The notes under the pieces were generated by a model, which saw nothing but the letters and a program-made list of their open reading frames with translations, was not told where the DNA came from and ran no database searches. Made by a program: the position numbers and the translations under genes. A stretch of 64,000 nt of DNA, from positions 1 through 64,000 of the forward strand of contig NZ_PJJJ01000033.1 of the NCBI RefSeq assembly GCF_002929495.1, read 5' to 3'. The stretch is from Cryobacterium sp. Y82. GTDB lineage: Bacteria; Actinomycetota; Actinomycetes; Actinomycetales; Microbacteriaceae. The stretch's first letter is position 1. Every line of letters starts with the position of its first letter. This document shows, piece by piece, positions 8,447-16,812 of the stretch.

Positions 8447-9180
8447 ATGACCAACGCATATCTGAACCACCCGTGGACGCGATATGTCGCGCTCGGCGAC
8501 TCCTTTACCGAAGGCATCGGTGACCCCGAGCCAGAGTGTGTGGGCGGGAATCGAGGCTGGGCCGACCGGGTCGCCGAAGTGCTCAGTGACGACCAACCGG
8601 ACTTCGGCTACGCCAACCTCGCCGTGCGCGGCAAGATCTTGAGCCAGATCAGCGACGAACAGGTGGAACCGGTGCTACAGCTGCGCCCGGATCTCATCAC
8701 CATCTCCGCTGGCGGTAATGACGTGATTCGTCCCGGTCCCGCGCCAAGATCGTCCTCTTCACCGGGCCGATCTCGGGTTCTCACCATTTTTTCGGGGCAT
8801 GCGGGGAAAAGTCGCGATCTACAACGAGAACTTGCGCTCTGTGGCAGCGCGGCACGGCTGCGTGGTAGTTATCTCTGGTCGCTGACGGCCATTCATGACG
8901 CGGGTATGTGGGCTCCGGATTGGTTGCGCTTCAGCCCGCTGGGTCATCACACCACACGATTGCCCGCAGCGTTCTGAGCGCGCTCCGTGTCGAGAATTCA
9001 TTGCAGCCATCCCAGATCGAGCCGTTGCCGTTCTGGCGGAGCGTACGAACGAGTGATGTCGCGTGGGCGCGCACCTATCTGGTGCCGTGGGTCTTGCGCC
9101 GTGCTCTGCACCAATCCTCGGACGATCACATTCTGCCCAAACGCCCCGAGGCCAGTTCCTTGGGCCAGACTCGGTTGTGA
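8447..9180 (+). pseudogene. SGNH/GDSL hydrolase, decayed
   Basis: The first frame from ATG 8447 reads a typical SGNH hydrolase start (RYVALGDSFTEGIGDP with nucleophile Ser, later GGND block III) and is good to about 8735. It then breaks. Later family segments appear in other frames: AKIVLFTGP near 8745, KVAIYNENLRSVAARHG near 8810, MWAPDWLRFSPLGHHT near 8905 (catalytic His block), and a C-terminal WARTYLVPWVLRRALHQSSDDH up to a stop at 9180. A middle piece is missing as well, so this is several lesions rather than one sequencing slip. Family: lipase/esterase-like hydrolase. Confidence 0.82.
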
Positions 9181-9199
9181 CGCTGCCTGCGTTCGATGG

Positions 9200-10102
9200 C
9201 TACTCCGCAGACTTGACCGCGTGGCCACCGAACTGGTTCCGTAGCGCGGCGACAGCTTTCATCGCCGGGGAATCTTCCTGACGAGATTCGAACCGGGCGA
9301 AGATTGATGCGCTCATGGCGGGAACGGGCACGGCATTAGCCAATGCTTCTTCGATAGTCCACCGGCCCTCGCCGGAGTCATCGACGTATCCTTCGATACT
9401 GGTCAGTGCCGGATCCTCCTCGAGCGCCTGAACCAGGAGCTCGAGAAGCCAGGACCGAACGACCGAGCCGCGCTGCCATGCCTTGAATGTTCCAGGAACA
9501 TTCTTGATAATGTCGTCGCGCCTGGCGAGCAGCTCGTATCCTTCGGCGTAGGCCTGCATAAGGGCGTATTCGATGCCGTTGTGCACCATCTTGGCGTAGT
9601 GACCGGCACCGACTTCGCCGGCGTGCACGAAGCTTTCCTCACGCGGGCCGGTCGGACGCAGGGCGTCGAATACCGGCATGAGCCGGTCAACGGAGGCCGC
9701 GCTGCCGCCGACCATAAGCGCAAAGCCGTTCTCCTGGCCCCAGACTCCGCCGGAAACACCGGCGTCGATGTAGTCGATTCCTTTCTCAGCGAGAAGGGCT
9801 GCGTACACGAAGTCGTCGCTGAAACGGGAATTACCGCCGTCGATGACCACGTCACCGGTGCCTAGGAGTTCGCTGACCTCGGTGATGACGGTCTTCGTGA
9901 TGGCGCCGGAGGGGACCATTACCCAGACGGTTTTGGGCGAGGGAAGGGCGTCGATGAGATCTTGGAGAGTAGCGACGTCGGACACGTCAGGGTTGCGGTC
10001 GTAGCCGGTTACTGTAACGTCGTTGTCGCGGAGTCGGGCGCGCATGCTGGCACCCATTTTTCCGAGTCCGATGAGGCCGATATGCATGTTCATGCTGCTC
10101 AT
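9200..10102 (-). CDS. gnd: 6-phosphogluconate dehydrogenase (short, decarboxylating type)
   Basis: Oxidises 6-phosphogluconate to ribulose 5-phosphate with release of CO2 in the pentose phosphate pathway. The 300-residue protein has an N-terminal Rossmann motif (IGLIGLGKMGASMRARL), DGGNSRFSDD, the substrate-binding DAGVSGGVWGQENG and the HYAKMVHNGIEY catalytic Lys segment. Its length fits the short GndA/YqeC class, which in many bacteria prefers NAD, rather than the 470-residue enzyme. I take ATG at 10102; ATG at 10093 or 10087 is also possible as the Shine-Dalgarno is weak. It is convergent with the SGNH pseudogene. Confidence 0.9.
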   Translation of the reverse strand: MSSMNMHIGLIGLGKMGASMRARLRDNDVTVTGYDRNPDVSDVATLQDLIDALPSPKTVWVMVPSGAITKTVITEVSELLGTGDVVIDGGNSRFSDDFVYAALLAEKGIDYIDAGVSGGVWGQENGFALMVGGSAASVDRLMPVFDALRPTGPREESFVHAGEVGAGHYAKMVHNGIEYALMQAYAEGYELLARRDDIIKNVPGTFKAWQRGSVVRSWLLELLVQALEEDPALTSIEGYVDDSGEGRWTIEEALANAVPVPAMSASIFARFESRQEDSPAMKAVAALRNQFGGHAVKSAE

Positions 10103-10142
10103 TTCAATCGTGACTTGCAGGCGGAGGTGGTTTGAGGTGTGC

Positions 10143-10513
10143 TCAACAAACATATGCATAAGGATCGACGCCGTCGGGAATTCGGATGTTTTCGTTGTGG
10201 TCCAAGACCACTGAGGCGACTTTGAGCCAGGCTACGCTTTCGTCCCCGGCCGTGGTGAGGCGGAAAGTTTGCCGGATATCAACACAAGCTCGTGGCGACC
10301 CTGCAGAAGAAGCCTTTTCGCTTAAGTCAAGGCCCCGAACCGTAGGGTTACGAGATGGCGCGTTCGGCAGGTCCGCAAGGCTAAAAGTCCGATCGAATAG
10401 ATCAACATCTTGGCCTCGATAGGAGCAGACTGCCGACAACACTGCCTGCGTGAAGTGGGGGTCGGACTTTGCGCAGCGCTGTCCCCGATGACGATAATCG
10501 GTAGGCGCTGCAT
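10143..10513 (-). pseudogene. possible decayed gene of unknown family
   Basis: Two overlapping minus frames together read like one broken protein. One begins MQRLPIIVIGDSAAQ (from 10513); the other continues HFTQAVLSAVCSYRGQDVDLFDRTF and ends VVLDHNENIRIPDGVDPYAYVC at 10143. The last 45 codons have mostly G or C in third position, as real genes here do. I do not recognise the family. It could equally be a chance open frame. Confidence 0.3.
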
Positions 10514-10627
10514 GTGCTGCCAACGGCATGCCGCCATGGGAGGGGGCTATGTTGGGTGGAGATGGAAGCGGCATCGGAGCTGGTCGAGGTACCGCTAGTC
10601 CGGACCGCTCATCACGAAGGAGATTCA

Positions 10628-10870
10628 ATGTCGAATCAGAGTCATCAGCCGTGCGCAACGAGAGATCTCGAGGTCCGCAGCCTGTCCGATCATGAATGGC
10701 GTGTGGGTGATCGCCGCTGCCACGAAAGGTCACCCGAGAAGGTGCTCGGTTACATCGAAAAACGTGGTTCTGCTTTTGAAGTCATGAACATAGAGGCGCC
10801 GCGACGGCATGTCGTATTCGATCACTTCGAGTCGGCGGTCGCCTCGTTTGCGTCAGTCTCTCCGACTTAG
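10628..10870 (+). CDS. small conserved-looking hypothetical protein
   Basis: An 80-residue soluble protein with a strong Shine-Dalgarno (GAAGGAG 6 nt before ATG 10628). The part EVRSLSDHEWRVGDRR, VLGYIEKRGSAFEVMNI and VFDHFESAVASF looks like a compact beta-rich fold and resembles small unannotated proteins I know from Microbacteriaceae. No motif gives a function. It is monocistronic, between decayed sequence on both sides, and is one of few intact genes in this accessory region. Confidence 0.7.
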   Translation: MSNQSHQPCATRDLEVRSLSDHEWRVGDRRCHERSPEKVLGYIEKRGSAFEVMNIEAPRRHVVFDHFESAVASFASVSPT

Positions 10871-11068
10871 ATTTTGTCCACGGCGTGACACCAACTTGCC
10901 GAATCGCTCAGCTTCGGGCGCGAGGTTTTGACGCGTTCACGCTGCGGGGTCCAGATGAAGCAGAAGCGGCTCAATCCAAGCCTTCCCTGGGGCCAAGCAG
11001 CGTGCGTATCAAAAATGAGACCGCCTTAACTTAGATGAGACAGAGGGGGCCATTTCACGGGTTGCCTC

Positions 11069-11340
11069 TACCGCCAACAGATTCTGTTGGATGAGAACAA
11101 GCAGGTTAAGGACCGCCGCCACCACCCCGCCCGCCTCACCGACGCAAAATCGTTCATGGCCTCGTTCGTCGATGGCTATAACCACGAACATCGCCATACC
11201 CGGATCGGCCTCAAAACGCCCGCCGACGTCCACTCCGGCCTCGCAGCAGCGAAGGCCATCTAACGTAGCAGCGACGCTGGAGACGCGGCCCGGGAACGCC
11301 TCCCCGGGCGATCCAGCACCAACCACGCGCCCCAGATGTC
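11069..11340 (+). pseudogene. IS3-family transposase remnant (C-terminal)
   Basis: The frame from 11069 to the stop at 11261-11263 reads SFMASFVDGYNHEHRH, then RIGLKTPADVHSGLA. This is the conserved end of the rve integrase core of IS3-family OrfB transposases. Degenerate matches to the family tail (AARERLPGRSSTNHAPQM) continue in frame past the stop to about 11340. The catalytic first half and the inverted repeats are absent, so it is a dead fragment. Confidence 0.8.
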
Positions 11341-11379
11341 GAAATGAAGGGTCATTTAAACCTTCGTCCGTCCCGGCAG

Positions 11380-11689
11380 CTAGTGGTAGACTGGCTCGGC
11401 GATGGTTACGGCGAGGTCTGCTGGTCGACTCCACATCGGCCAGTGCCCGGTCGGGAGATCGATAAGTTCGAGATCGCGGAGGAGTGCGGCTTCAGCCATC
11501 ATCGGATTACCTTCGCGAGCCATGTGCATTATGTCAGCGCTCGTTGAAAAGTAGACCAGAGATCGTTACCGGGATGACGCTGTGGCCGAGGTCGCGCAGA
11601 TGGGCCGCGACAGCGTCCCACGCCCATCCACCAAGCCAGTAGCCGGGTACGAGAACAAATGAGGTTTGGGTGGGGCTGTCTTTCTTCAT
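11380..11689 (-). pseudogene. alpha/beta hydrolase with internal deletion
   Basis: From ATG 11689 the minus strand reads the start of an esterase-like alpha/beta hydrolase (SFVLVPGYWLGGWAWDAVAAHLRDLGHSV, ending NER-stop). In another frame it then reads the extreme C-terminus, LPTGHWPMWSRPADLAVTIAE, to a stop at 11380, including the catalytic His motif. The middle, with the Ser nucleophile elbow and Asp, is gone. It is divergent from the WYL regulator remnant at 11755, a common regulator-target arrangement. Confidence 0.75.
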
Positions 11690-11754
11690 GATTTCATCTT
11701 TGTTCGCACCCGAGACAACGGCATGTCACTATTCATGCCATTAATCTGTTTCTT

Positions 11755-12368
11755 GTGAAAAGATCCGAGCGTCTTCAATCCCTGACCGAGTCGTTGCGTC
11801 GGGCGGGCTCTCGCGGTCGCACCGCGCAGCAACTCGCCGACGGGTTTGAGGTGACCATCCGCACGATCAAGCGTGAAATCTCCGCACTCGAGGCGGGCGG
11901 TCTCCCCGTTTGGGCGCGCACAGGTCCTGGCGGGGGCTACGGGCTGACAGAGATGTTCCGTTCTCGGATTCGGCGCGTGCTTCGATCCTCAAAGTGCTTG
12001 ACGTACTTGATCCAGTGTCCCGTCGGAAAGCCGCTGAGCTCTCCAGCCGCGTATGGGTTGACGTCGGCCCGTCAGCCGAACGGCGCGTGATGTCCGCGCT
12101 CGAGCAAGCCACCGTTGACCAGGTCACCGTCAACGTCACCTACACCGACGCGGAGGGGCAAACCACACGACGCGAGATAGAACCAATGATCTTCGCTCTC
12201 ACCGCTGGCCAGTGGCAGCTCGTCGCCTGGTGCAGACTCCGGGAGGGTATTCGCTGGTTCGCCCTAACCAGGATTCAGCGCGCAACGGTCACACGCCATC
12301 CGTGTACGGGACATCAGATCGAAGAGATAGGTAAACCGCCTACGCTTGCGCATTCCGTCCATTTCTGA
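11755..12368 (+). pseudogene. WYL-domain (YafY-type) transcriptional regulator, frameshifted
   Basis: GTG 11755 opens a DeoR/HTH_11 winged helix (ERLQSLTESLRRAGSRGRTAQQLA, then FEVTIRTIKREISALE and GPGGGYGL). Near 11945 the reading shifts by one frame with a short deletion. The remainder (DSARASILKVLDVLDP, then TVNVTYTDAEGQTTRREIEPM and WQLVAWCRLREGIRWFALTRI) is the WYL ligand-sensing domain. The last ten codons overlap an IS30 fragment, so the natural end is also lost. It was probably the regulator of the neighbouring hydrolase. Confidence 0.8.
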
Positions 12369-12459
12369 GCGTCGCTTCGGCGGGGGCCAGATTTTGGCGC
12401 AGAAGCCGGTTGGTGTTCTCGTTCGATCCTCGCTGCCACAGAGACCACGGATCACAAAG
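12340..12459 (-). mobile_element. IS30-family transposase fragment (C-terminal part)
   Basis: The minus frame reads LCDPWSLWQRGSNENTNRLLRQ, the hallmark of the IS30 DDE transposase C-terminal region (family form [21 protein letters not shown], with the catalytic Glu in NEN). The reading continues for 40 codons to a stop at 12340. No inverted repeat is visible. Confidence 0.78.
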
Positions 12460-12460
12460 T

Positions 12461-12544
12461 AGGCGTTCGATTAGCCGTGAAATGCGTCGCAACTCCCACC
12501 CGACAACGCGCCGCTACCGGCCGTATGCCGCGCAGAATTGTTGA
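12461..12544 (+). mobile_element. IS30-family transposase fragment (N-terminal part)
   Basis: Here the plus frame reads RSISREMRRNSHPTTRRYRPYAAQ. This is the N-terminal HTH_38 recognition-helix region of IS30 transposases (family form STISRELRRN, then YRPHAA). It stops at 12542. It faces away from the other IS30 fragment one base apart, so at least two insertions or a rearrangement are needed to explain the pair. Confidence 0.72.
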
Positions 12545-12568
12545 TGCTGTTGATGCCGACGACGTCGA

Positions 12569-13378
12569 TCAGCCGGTGATTGCCGGAATGATGGCGCCGG
12601 AAAACACCTGCCAGGCGAGCGCGGTTTTGGCTACCAGGCTCAAAGTGATGTACGTGCGTTCGCCTTGAAGATAACTCTTCCACTTACCGACCTGCTTGTA
12701 CTGCAGCCATTGGTTGATCGCAAAGGTATTGAAGAACAGGAACAGAGAAATAACAATGCCGACGACGAAGCTCGGGATAGCGACGTCGCTGGCGCTGCCC
12801 GGTCGCAGGAAGTAGATAAGGATGAGGATCCAAGGAACGATGCCGACCATGCACCCGAAAATGAATGGCACCAATCCGCGGGAACCGGGACGCTCATATT
12901 TCTCCTGCAAGGCACCGAACATGATCATGGCCGCATTAATAGCGAAGACCGCGAACAGCGCACCAATATCCGTAACGCCGTTGATCGCCAGGATGAGCCA
13001 GATCATGATCGATGAACTCAGGGAGTATTCGACCCAGCGGAAATAGTTGTGCGTGTTCTTGAGACCGTTCTTGTACCGCGCGAAAAACCACGGGCTCGAA
13101 ATAAGGAAGTGAAAGAAGGCGCTGAGGGCGAGGAAAGCGACGACACCGGCACCGATATTCACCTCGAACACGGTGACCCGCTCCGGTGGAATTGGAAACC
13201 CGGGGGGACCAGCCAAATAGTCCGCCGTCACCGCGAACAGAACCTGCGAACTCAGGGTGCTCAGAATCACCGAAAAGAAGATCGCCTGGAGCAGGTGCAA
13301 ACTTCCGGCGACGACGTTATAGATTCGCAGCCGATCGATCTGCTCGTCCGGTGTGTACATTTTCTTGGCCAAGGCCAT
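12569..13378 (-). CDS. heliorhodopsin
   Basis: A retinal-binding seven-helix membrane protein of the heliorhodopsin family, which sits inverted in the membrane relative to type-1 rhodopsins; its physiological role is debated. The 269-residue protein shows the family landmarks: RWVEYSLSSSIM in helix 3 (counterion-position Glu117), INAAMIMFGALQEKYE, GIVPWILILIYF, FFNTFAINQWLQYK, and YITLSLVAKTALAWQVF in helix 7 with the Schiff-base Lys251. ATG 13378 touches AAGAAGGAG directly, so TTG at 13372 may be the real start. No retinal synthesis gene (blh/crtY) is in the window. It lies among IS and other gene remnants. Confidence 0.9.
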   Translation of the reverse strand: MALAKKMYTPDEQIDRLRIYNVVAGSLHLLQAIFFSVILSTLSSQVLFAVTADYLAGPPGFPIPPERVTVFEVNIGAGVVAFLALSAFFHFLISSPWFFARYKNGLKNTHNYFRWVEYSLSSSIMIWLILAINGVTDIGALFAVFAINAAMIMFGALQEKYERPGSRGLVPFIFGCMVGIVPWILILIYFLRPGSASDVAIPSFVVGIVISLFLFFNTFAINQWLQYKQVGKWKSYLQGERTYITLSLVAKTALAWQVFSGAIIPAITG

Positions 13379-13699
13379 CTCCTTCTTTGGGCGTGCCTGA
13401 CCTCGCAACACGGCGAGCTGACGGTGCCAGACTCCTGCGGTCATCATGGCACTATCAGGCGCGTTGTCGGTGACGCGTCGCGACCACGTGGTGGCGGGGT
13501 TGACCCGGTCCCCTGCTATTCCCCACACCATTCGGGGCCTGGCCGCAGCCCGCGTACAGGGTTCATGTCAGGGTGCCCTCTCATTGCTGGCGCATGTCTT
13601 GTGAACGGAGACGGCAGTGCCGCAATGGCATCGCCACCAATGCGTCCACTGGAGTCTCCGCATCCATTGCGCTTTGGCGGCATTTTGTGATCCTTATCT

Positions 13700-13930
13700 G
13701 TTGTGGCACCGCGCAGACGGCCGCGGTGATGTCGGTGAGCGCTTCGGCGAGGTTGCGGTTGCGGTGGAGGCGTTCGACGTGCGGTGGGCCGAGGAAGATG
13801 AAGATGGGGAGGGCACGAACGTGACGCAGATGGTCACGAGCGCCCCGATGCTGGCAGCGACCCAGGGGTCGAGGTCGGCGGGGTTGTGGCAGGCCCCGAT
13901 GAAGCTGACGAACTGGACCACCATAATCAG
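13700..13930 (-). pseudogene. chrA: chromate transporter (ChrA) C-terminal remnant
   Basis: Two minus frames joined by one shift read VVQFVSFIGACHNPADLDPWVAASIGALVTICVTFVP and then IFIFLGPPHVERLHRNRNLAEALTDITAAV. This is the last conserved block of CHR-family transporters (family form WVTFVPCFLWIFLGAPYVERLR). The Cys-Phe step at the frameshift and the whole first domain are lost. No start, no downstream end. ChrA exports chromate or related oxyanions in other bacteria. Confidence 0.72.
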
Positions 13931-14093
13931 GGGCCGAGTGTGGTCTTGGCTTCTTGGTTGCATCCTTGCGATGGACACCGCGAGTACTGGGGATAGACGC
14001 CTGTTGAGTTGCGACGCGGAATGCTGGAAACGTGAAAAACATGCGTATCATCTCCGCTCTGGCTGCCGTCCTGATCGTCGGTATTATCTGCCT

Positions 14094-15053
14094 ATGATGC
14101 AGATCACGAAGCTTGACCTTGGGTACCTGTGGGTCAAGCGCATTGTGGCGATTTTCGGAGTGATCGTCACCGTCGGCTCCGCTTTCGCAACCGGACCGAT
14201 GCTGATTCACGGGCATCCGGCGTACATCGTGCTACTCGCGGTGACTCTCGTCGTCAGTGTGATTGTCGCCGTGAGGTCGTGGTCCGTACCCGCACCCCGC
14301 ACACCCGTCCGTCGTGGGCGCAGAGTGGTTCAGGCGGTGCTGATTGCACTGAGTTCTCTGGTGATCGCGGCCGTTGCCTGGCTGGTGCCCCAGTCGGCCG
14401 AAGCTCCAGCATTGGCTGCCATGAAGTCCGACCGCACAGTCACGGTGATGGAGGACGCCACCGAAATCGTGATGATGCCAACGGGCGTCGAGAGCCCCGT
14501 TGGAGTGTTCTTTCAGCCCGGCGCTCGAGTCGATGCTCGGGCTTATTGCGCGATTCTTCGACCACTGGTCGAGTCGGGGCACTTGGTGGTTATTGCCAAG
14601 CAACCCCTCGGAATCGCTTTTCTGTCTACCGGAACGTTTGCGATGGCCCGGGCCGCGCATCATCCGGTCACTCGCTGGGTTGTCGGAGGTCACTCCCTCG
14701 GCGGACTTGTGGCGGCGACAGACGCTGAAACTTTTGCTCGGGCCGCTCGCGATCCGGTCGTCGGGCTGCTCTTTTTTGCTTCCTACCCAGCGACGAACAT
14801 CGCTCAGGTGAACGTCGCAGTGTTGTCTATCTCGGGGTCGAAGGATGGCTTGTCGACCCCAGCCAAGATTGCTGCAGCGAAGCCGACTCTGCCGGCCGCT
14901 GCCCGCTACCTCGTGGTGAAGGGCGTCGTTCACGCGTTCTTCGGGGACTACGGGCCTCAGGATGGGGACGGCAAACCTACCATCAGTCACAATCAGGCTC
15001 GCGCGGAGATTGCCGCAGGAAGTGTCGCGTTTGTGAACGGGCTCGACGGCTAA
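14094..15053 (+). CDS. membrane-anchored alpha/beta hydrolase
   Basis: About 319 residues: two N-terminal membrane helices (residues about 15-60), a third near 75-95, then an extracytoplasmic Abhydrolase_5-type domain with VGVFFQPGARVDARAYCAILRPL, the nucleophile elbow GGHSLGG, and a late GVVHAFFG catalytic-His segment. The likely role is esterase- or chlorophyllase-like hydrolysis outside the membrane; substrate unknown. ATG 14094 is followed at once by a second ATG; the open frame runs further left but that part has no homology. A 21-codon frame with a signal-like sequence (14032-14096) ends in TGATG over the start and may be a leader or remnant. Confidence 0.8.
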   Translation: MMQITKLDLGYLWVKRIVAIFGVIVTVGSAFATGPMLIHGHPAYIVLLAVTLVVSVIVAVRSWSVPAPRTPVRRGRRVVQAVLIALSSLVIAAVAWLVPQSAEAPALAAMKSDRTVTVMEDATEIVMMPTGVESPVGVFFQPGARVDARAYCAILRPLVESGHLVVIAKQPLGIAFLSTGTFAMARAAHHPVTRWVVGGHSLGGLVAATDAETFARAARDPVVGLLFFASYPATNIAQVNVAVLSISGSKDGLSTPAKIAAAKPTLPAAARYLVVKGVVHAFFGDYGPQDGDGKPTISHNQARAEIAAGSVAFVNGLDG

Positions 15054-15238
15054 TCGATCTCGCCCGCCGCGTACGGCGTCGGCAGCGAGTGGGTAGGAGC
15101 AAACGCCGGCCGGTTTCTCGGCATCGGGGGTGTCAGATTCCATGGCGTGGGAATCTTCCACATAAAAAAGGTTGGACCCCTAAGATTTGCGCGGGTCATG
15201 AATTACCCGATACTGGCACCACTAATCGAAGGCGGACC

Positions 15239-15913
15239 GTGAAATATTTTGTAGCTGCAGTCCGACTATCTGTCGCGACACTGGGCACGGTGGCGATTCT
15301 GTCGACATTTTTCGACACGGCCACGCGGGCGACGATCAACCCGTTCAACTTCTGCGGATTTTTCACCATGCAAAGCAACATTATTCTGGTCGTTGTGCTG
15401 CTGGTCGCCGCGGTCGTGTCCCTCTCTGGACGACCCCAGTCCCGGTCGTTGATGTTGGCGCGAGGTTGTGCCACAACCTACATAGTCATCACCGGCGTCG
15501 TGTACAACGTGCTGTTGGCGGGACTTGAAGGTGGCGTGTCCCTCGCGTGGGCTAACTCCGTGTTGCACATAATCCTGCCCCTCTATGCCGCGCTCGACTG
15601 GGTGATCTTCAGCGACCGCAGTGCCCTGCCGCTCAACAAAATATGGGTCGCGCTTGTCTACCCAATCGTTTGGATCATCGTCGTCACCATTCGCGGGGCA
15701 ACCGACGGATGGGTACCCTACCCATTCCTGGATCCGGCACAGGGCTACGGCGTCGTCGGGCTCTACGCTCTGGCCATTGCTATCGCAACTGTCATTTTCG
15801 CTTCGATTATTTGGGCTATCAGTCGAGTGCACCTCGTGCGCAATCTAACACCGGGGGAGGGGCCCGAAACCCGTCTCTCGGAACTTGGGCTGCATCCCAT
15901 TATTCAAAGATGA
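15239..15913 (+). CDS. Pr6Pr family membrane protein
   Basis: A 224-residue membrane protein with six predicted helices. It has the family-like features FNFCGFFTMQSNI in the first loop, NSVLHIILPLYAALDWVIF (His in a helix), and a VPYPFLDPAQGYG loop. These match the Pr6Pr/FAR-17a/AIG1-like group of actinobacterial membrane proteins, whose biochemical role is not established; eukaryotic AIG1 members are lipid hydrolases. GTG 15239 has GAAGGCGG upstream. Stand-alone gene. Confidence 0.78.
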   Translation: MKYFVAAVRLSVATLGTVAILSTFFDTATRATINPFNFCGFFTMQSNIILVVVLLVAAVVSLSGRPQSRSLMLARGCATTYIVITGVVYNVLLAGLEGGVSLAWANSVLHIILPLYAALDWVIFSDRSALPLNKIWVALVYPIVWIIVVTIRGATDGWVPYPFLDPAQGYGVVGLYALAIAIATVIFASIIWAISRVHLVRNLTPGEGPETRLSELGLHPIIQR

Positions 15914-16524
15914 CAGCCCAGACGTAGTTCCCGCGCCCGGTGTTTAGGGTTCCACGGCCGCCAGGGGCGCCTGCCCATTGGCGAGGCCGAAACCAGAGCA
16001 CGCTTGTATTAGTGGCGCCACTGGAAGACCACGTCCAAAGCGGCTTGCGCACTGTTGCCCAGGTGGTCAGAGAACAGCACTATTCGAGCTCGCGTTCTGG
16101 ACACGGTGCGCCGCAGAACGGAGCTGTGCCGGGTGTTGACCATCCTCGGAGGATATCCGGCGCTATCGCGGTGACGCCAGACCGCCGCGAGTCGATATCG
16201 AGTCGACACCCCTCTCGATGGTTTCTCCGATGCAATGTACGCCACGCATCTCACGATGTATGGGCATCCGCGACGCCTCTGACAGACCCCCTGGGGTAAC
16301 CTGCGGGCGTGGCAACATTCTGGCAAGGTTTGAAGGAGATTGCTCCGTTTTCTAACATGGCCAAAAGATTGCAAAACCGCGTAATCAGGGAGATCTGAGG
16401 CTTGTTCCGCCTTCTCATTGGGGGACGCTTTAGGTTTCAAATCTCACCGGTACGCTGGAGACCACGTCACCCAGCACCAGCACGTGCACTCTGCGGGTGG
16501 CGCGTCGTCCTGCCACGCTGCTTT
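15914..16524. other. 611-bp stretch with no gene recognised
   Basis: Open frames on both strands here lack family resemblance, ribosome sites and the usual third-position G/C bias. No tRNA, repeat or insertion-sequence end was seen. It lies between the Pr6Pr gene and the nuoA remnant and may be residue of the lost nuo operon or of inserted DNA. Confidence 0.5.
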
Positions 16525-16812
16525 TTAGACCCACCGCAGCGCACCCTTTCGGCAGGCCCAGACGACACCGACCATGAGCACACCGAGAAAGACGAACATC
16601 TCCACGTCAAAGGCCAGGCAGAGCAGGGTTACCGGGTACCACCTGGCGTGGTATCTGGACAGGGCATGTTCCTCCAGGTCCCGGCTGGGAAGGAACGGCA
16701 ACCGCTCAAGTGGGTCGCGGGCCACCGCGGTCTATCGCGCCACCAGGTAGAGGCCTCCCACTGTCAGCAGCGTGACTGCGAAAAGATCGGCAATGCTGAT
16801 GTAAGTGGACAC
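16525..16812 (-). pseudogene. nuoA: nuoA remnant (NADH-quinone oxidoreductase subunit A)
   Basis: GTG 16812, with GAAGGAG upstream, opens STYISIADLFAVTLLTVGGLYLVAR and then a stop. A second frame continues DPLERLPFLPSRDLEEHALSRYHARWYPVTLLCLAFDVEMFVFLGVLMVGVVWACRKGALRWV. Both match NuoA in order, but there is a frameshift/stop after helix 1. The segment between FD(V/M)E and MFVFL (the VFMYPWA loop and start of helix 3) is deleted. No nuoB or other nuo gene follows on this strand. This is a fossil of a respiratory complex I operon. Confidence 0.78.

Noticed and set aside
13617-14093. N-terminal extension of the alpha/beta hydrolase frame
   Set aside because: It lies antisense to the chromate transporter remnant and has no homology; the membrane-anchored hydrolase starts near 14094.
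14032-14096. 21-codon signal-like peptide ending in TGATG on the hydrolase start
   Set aside because: It could be a coupled leader peptide, but it is too short and has no good ribosome site to call.
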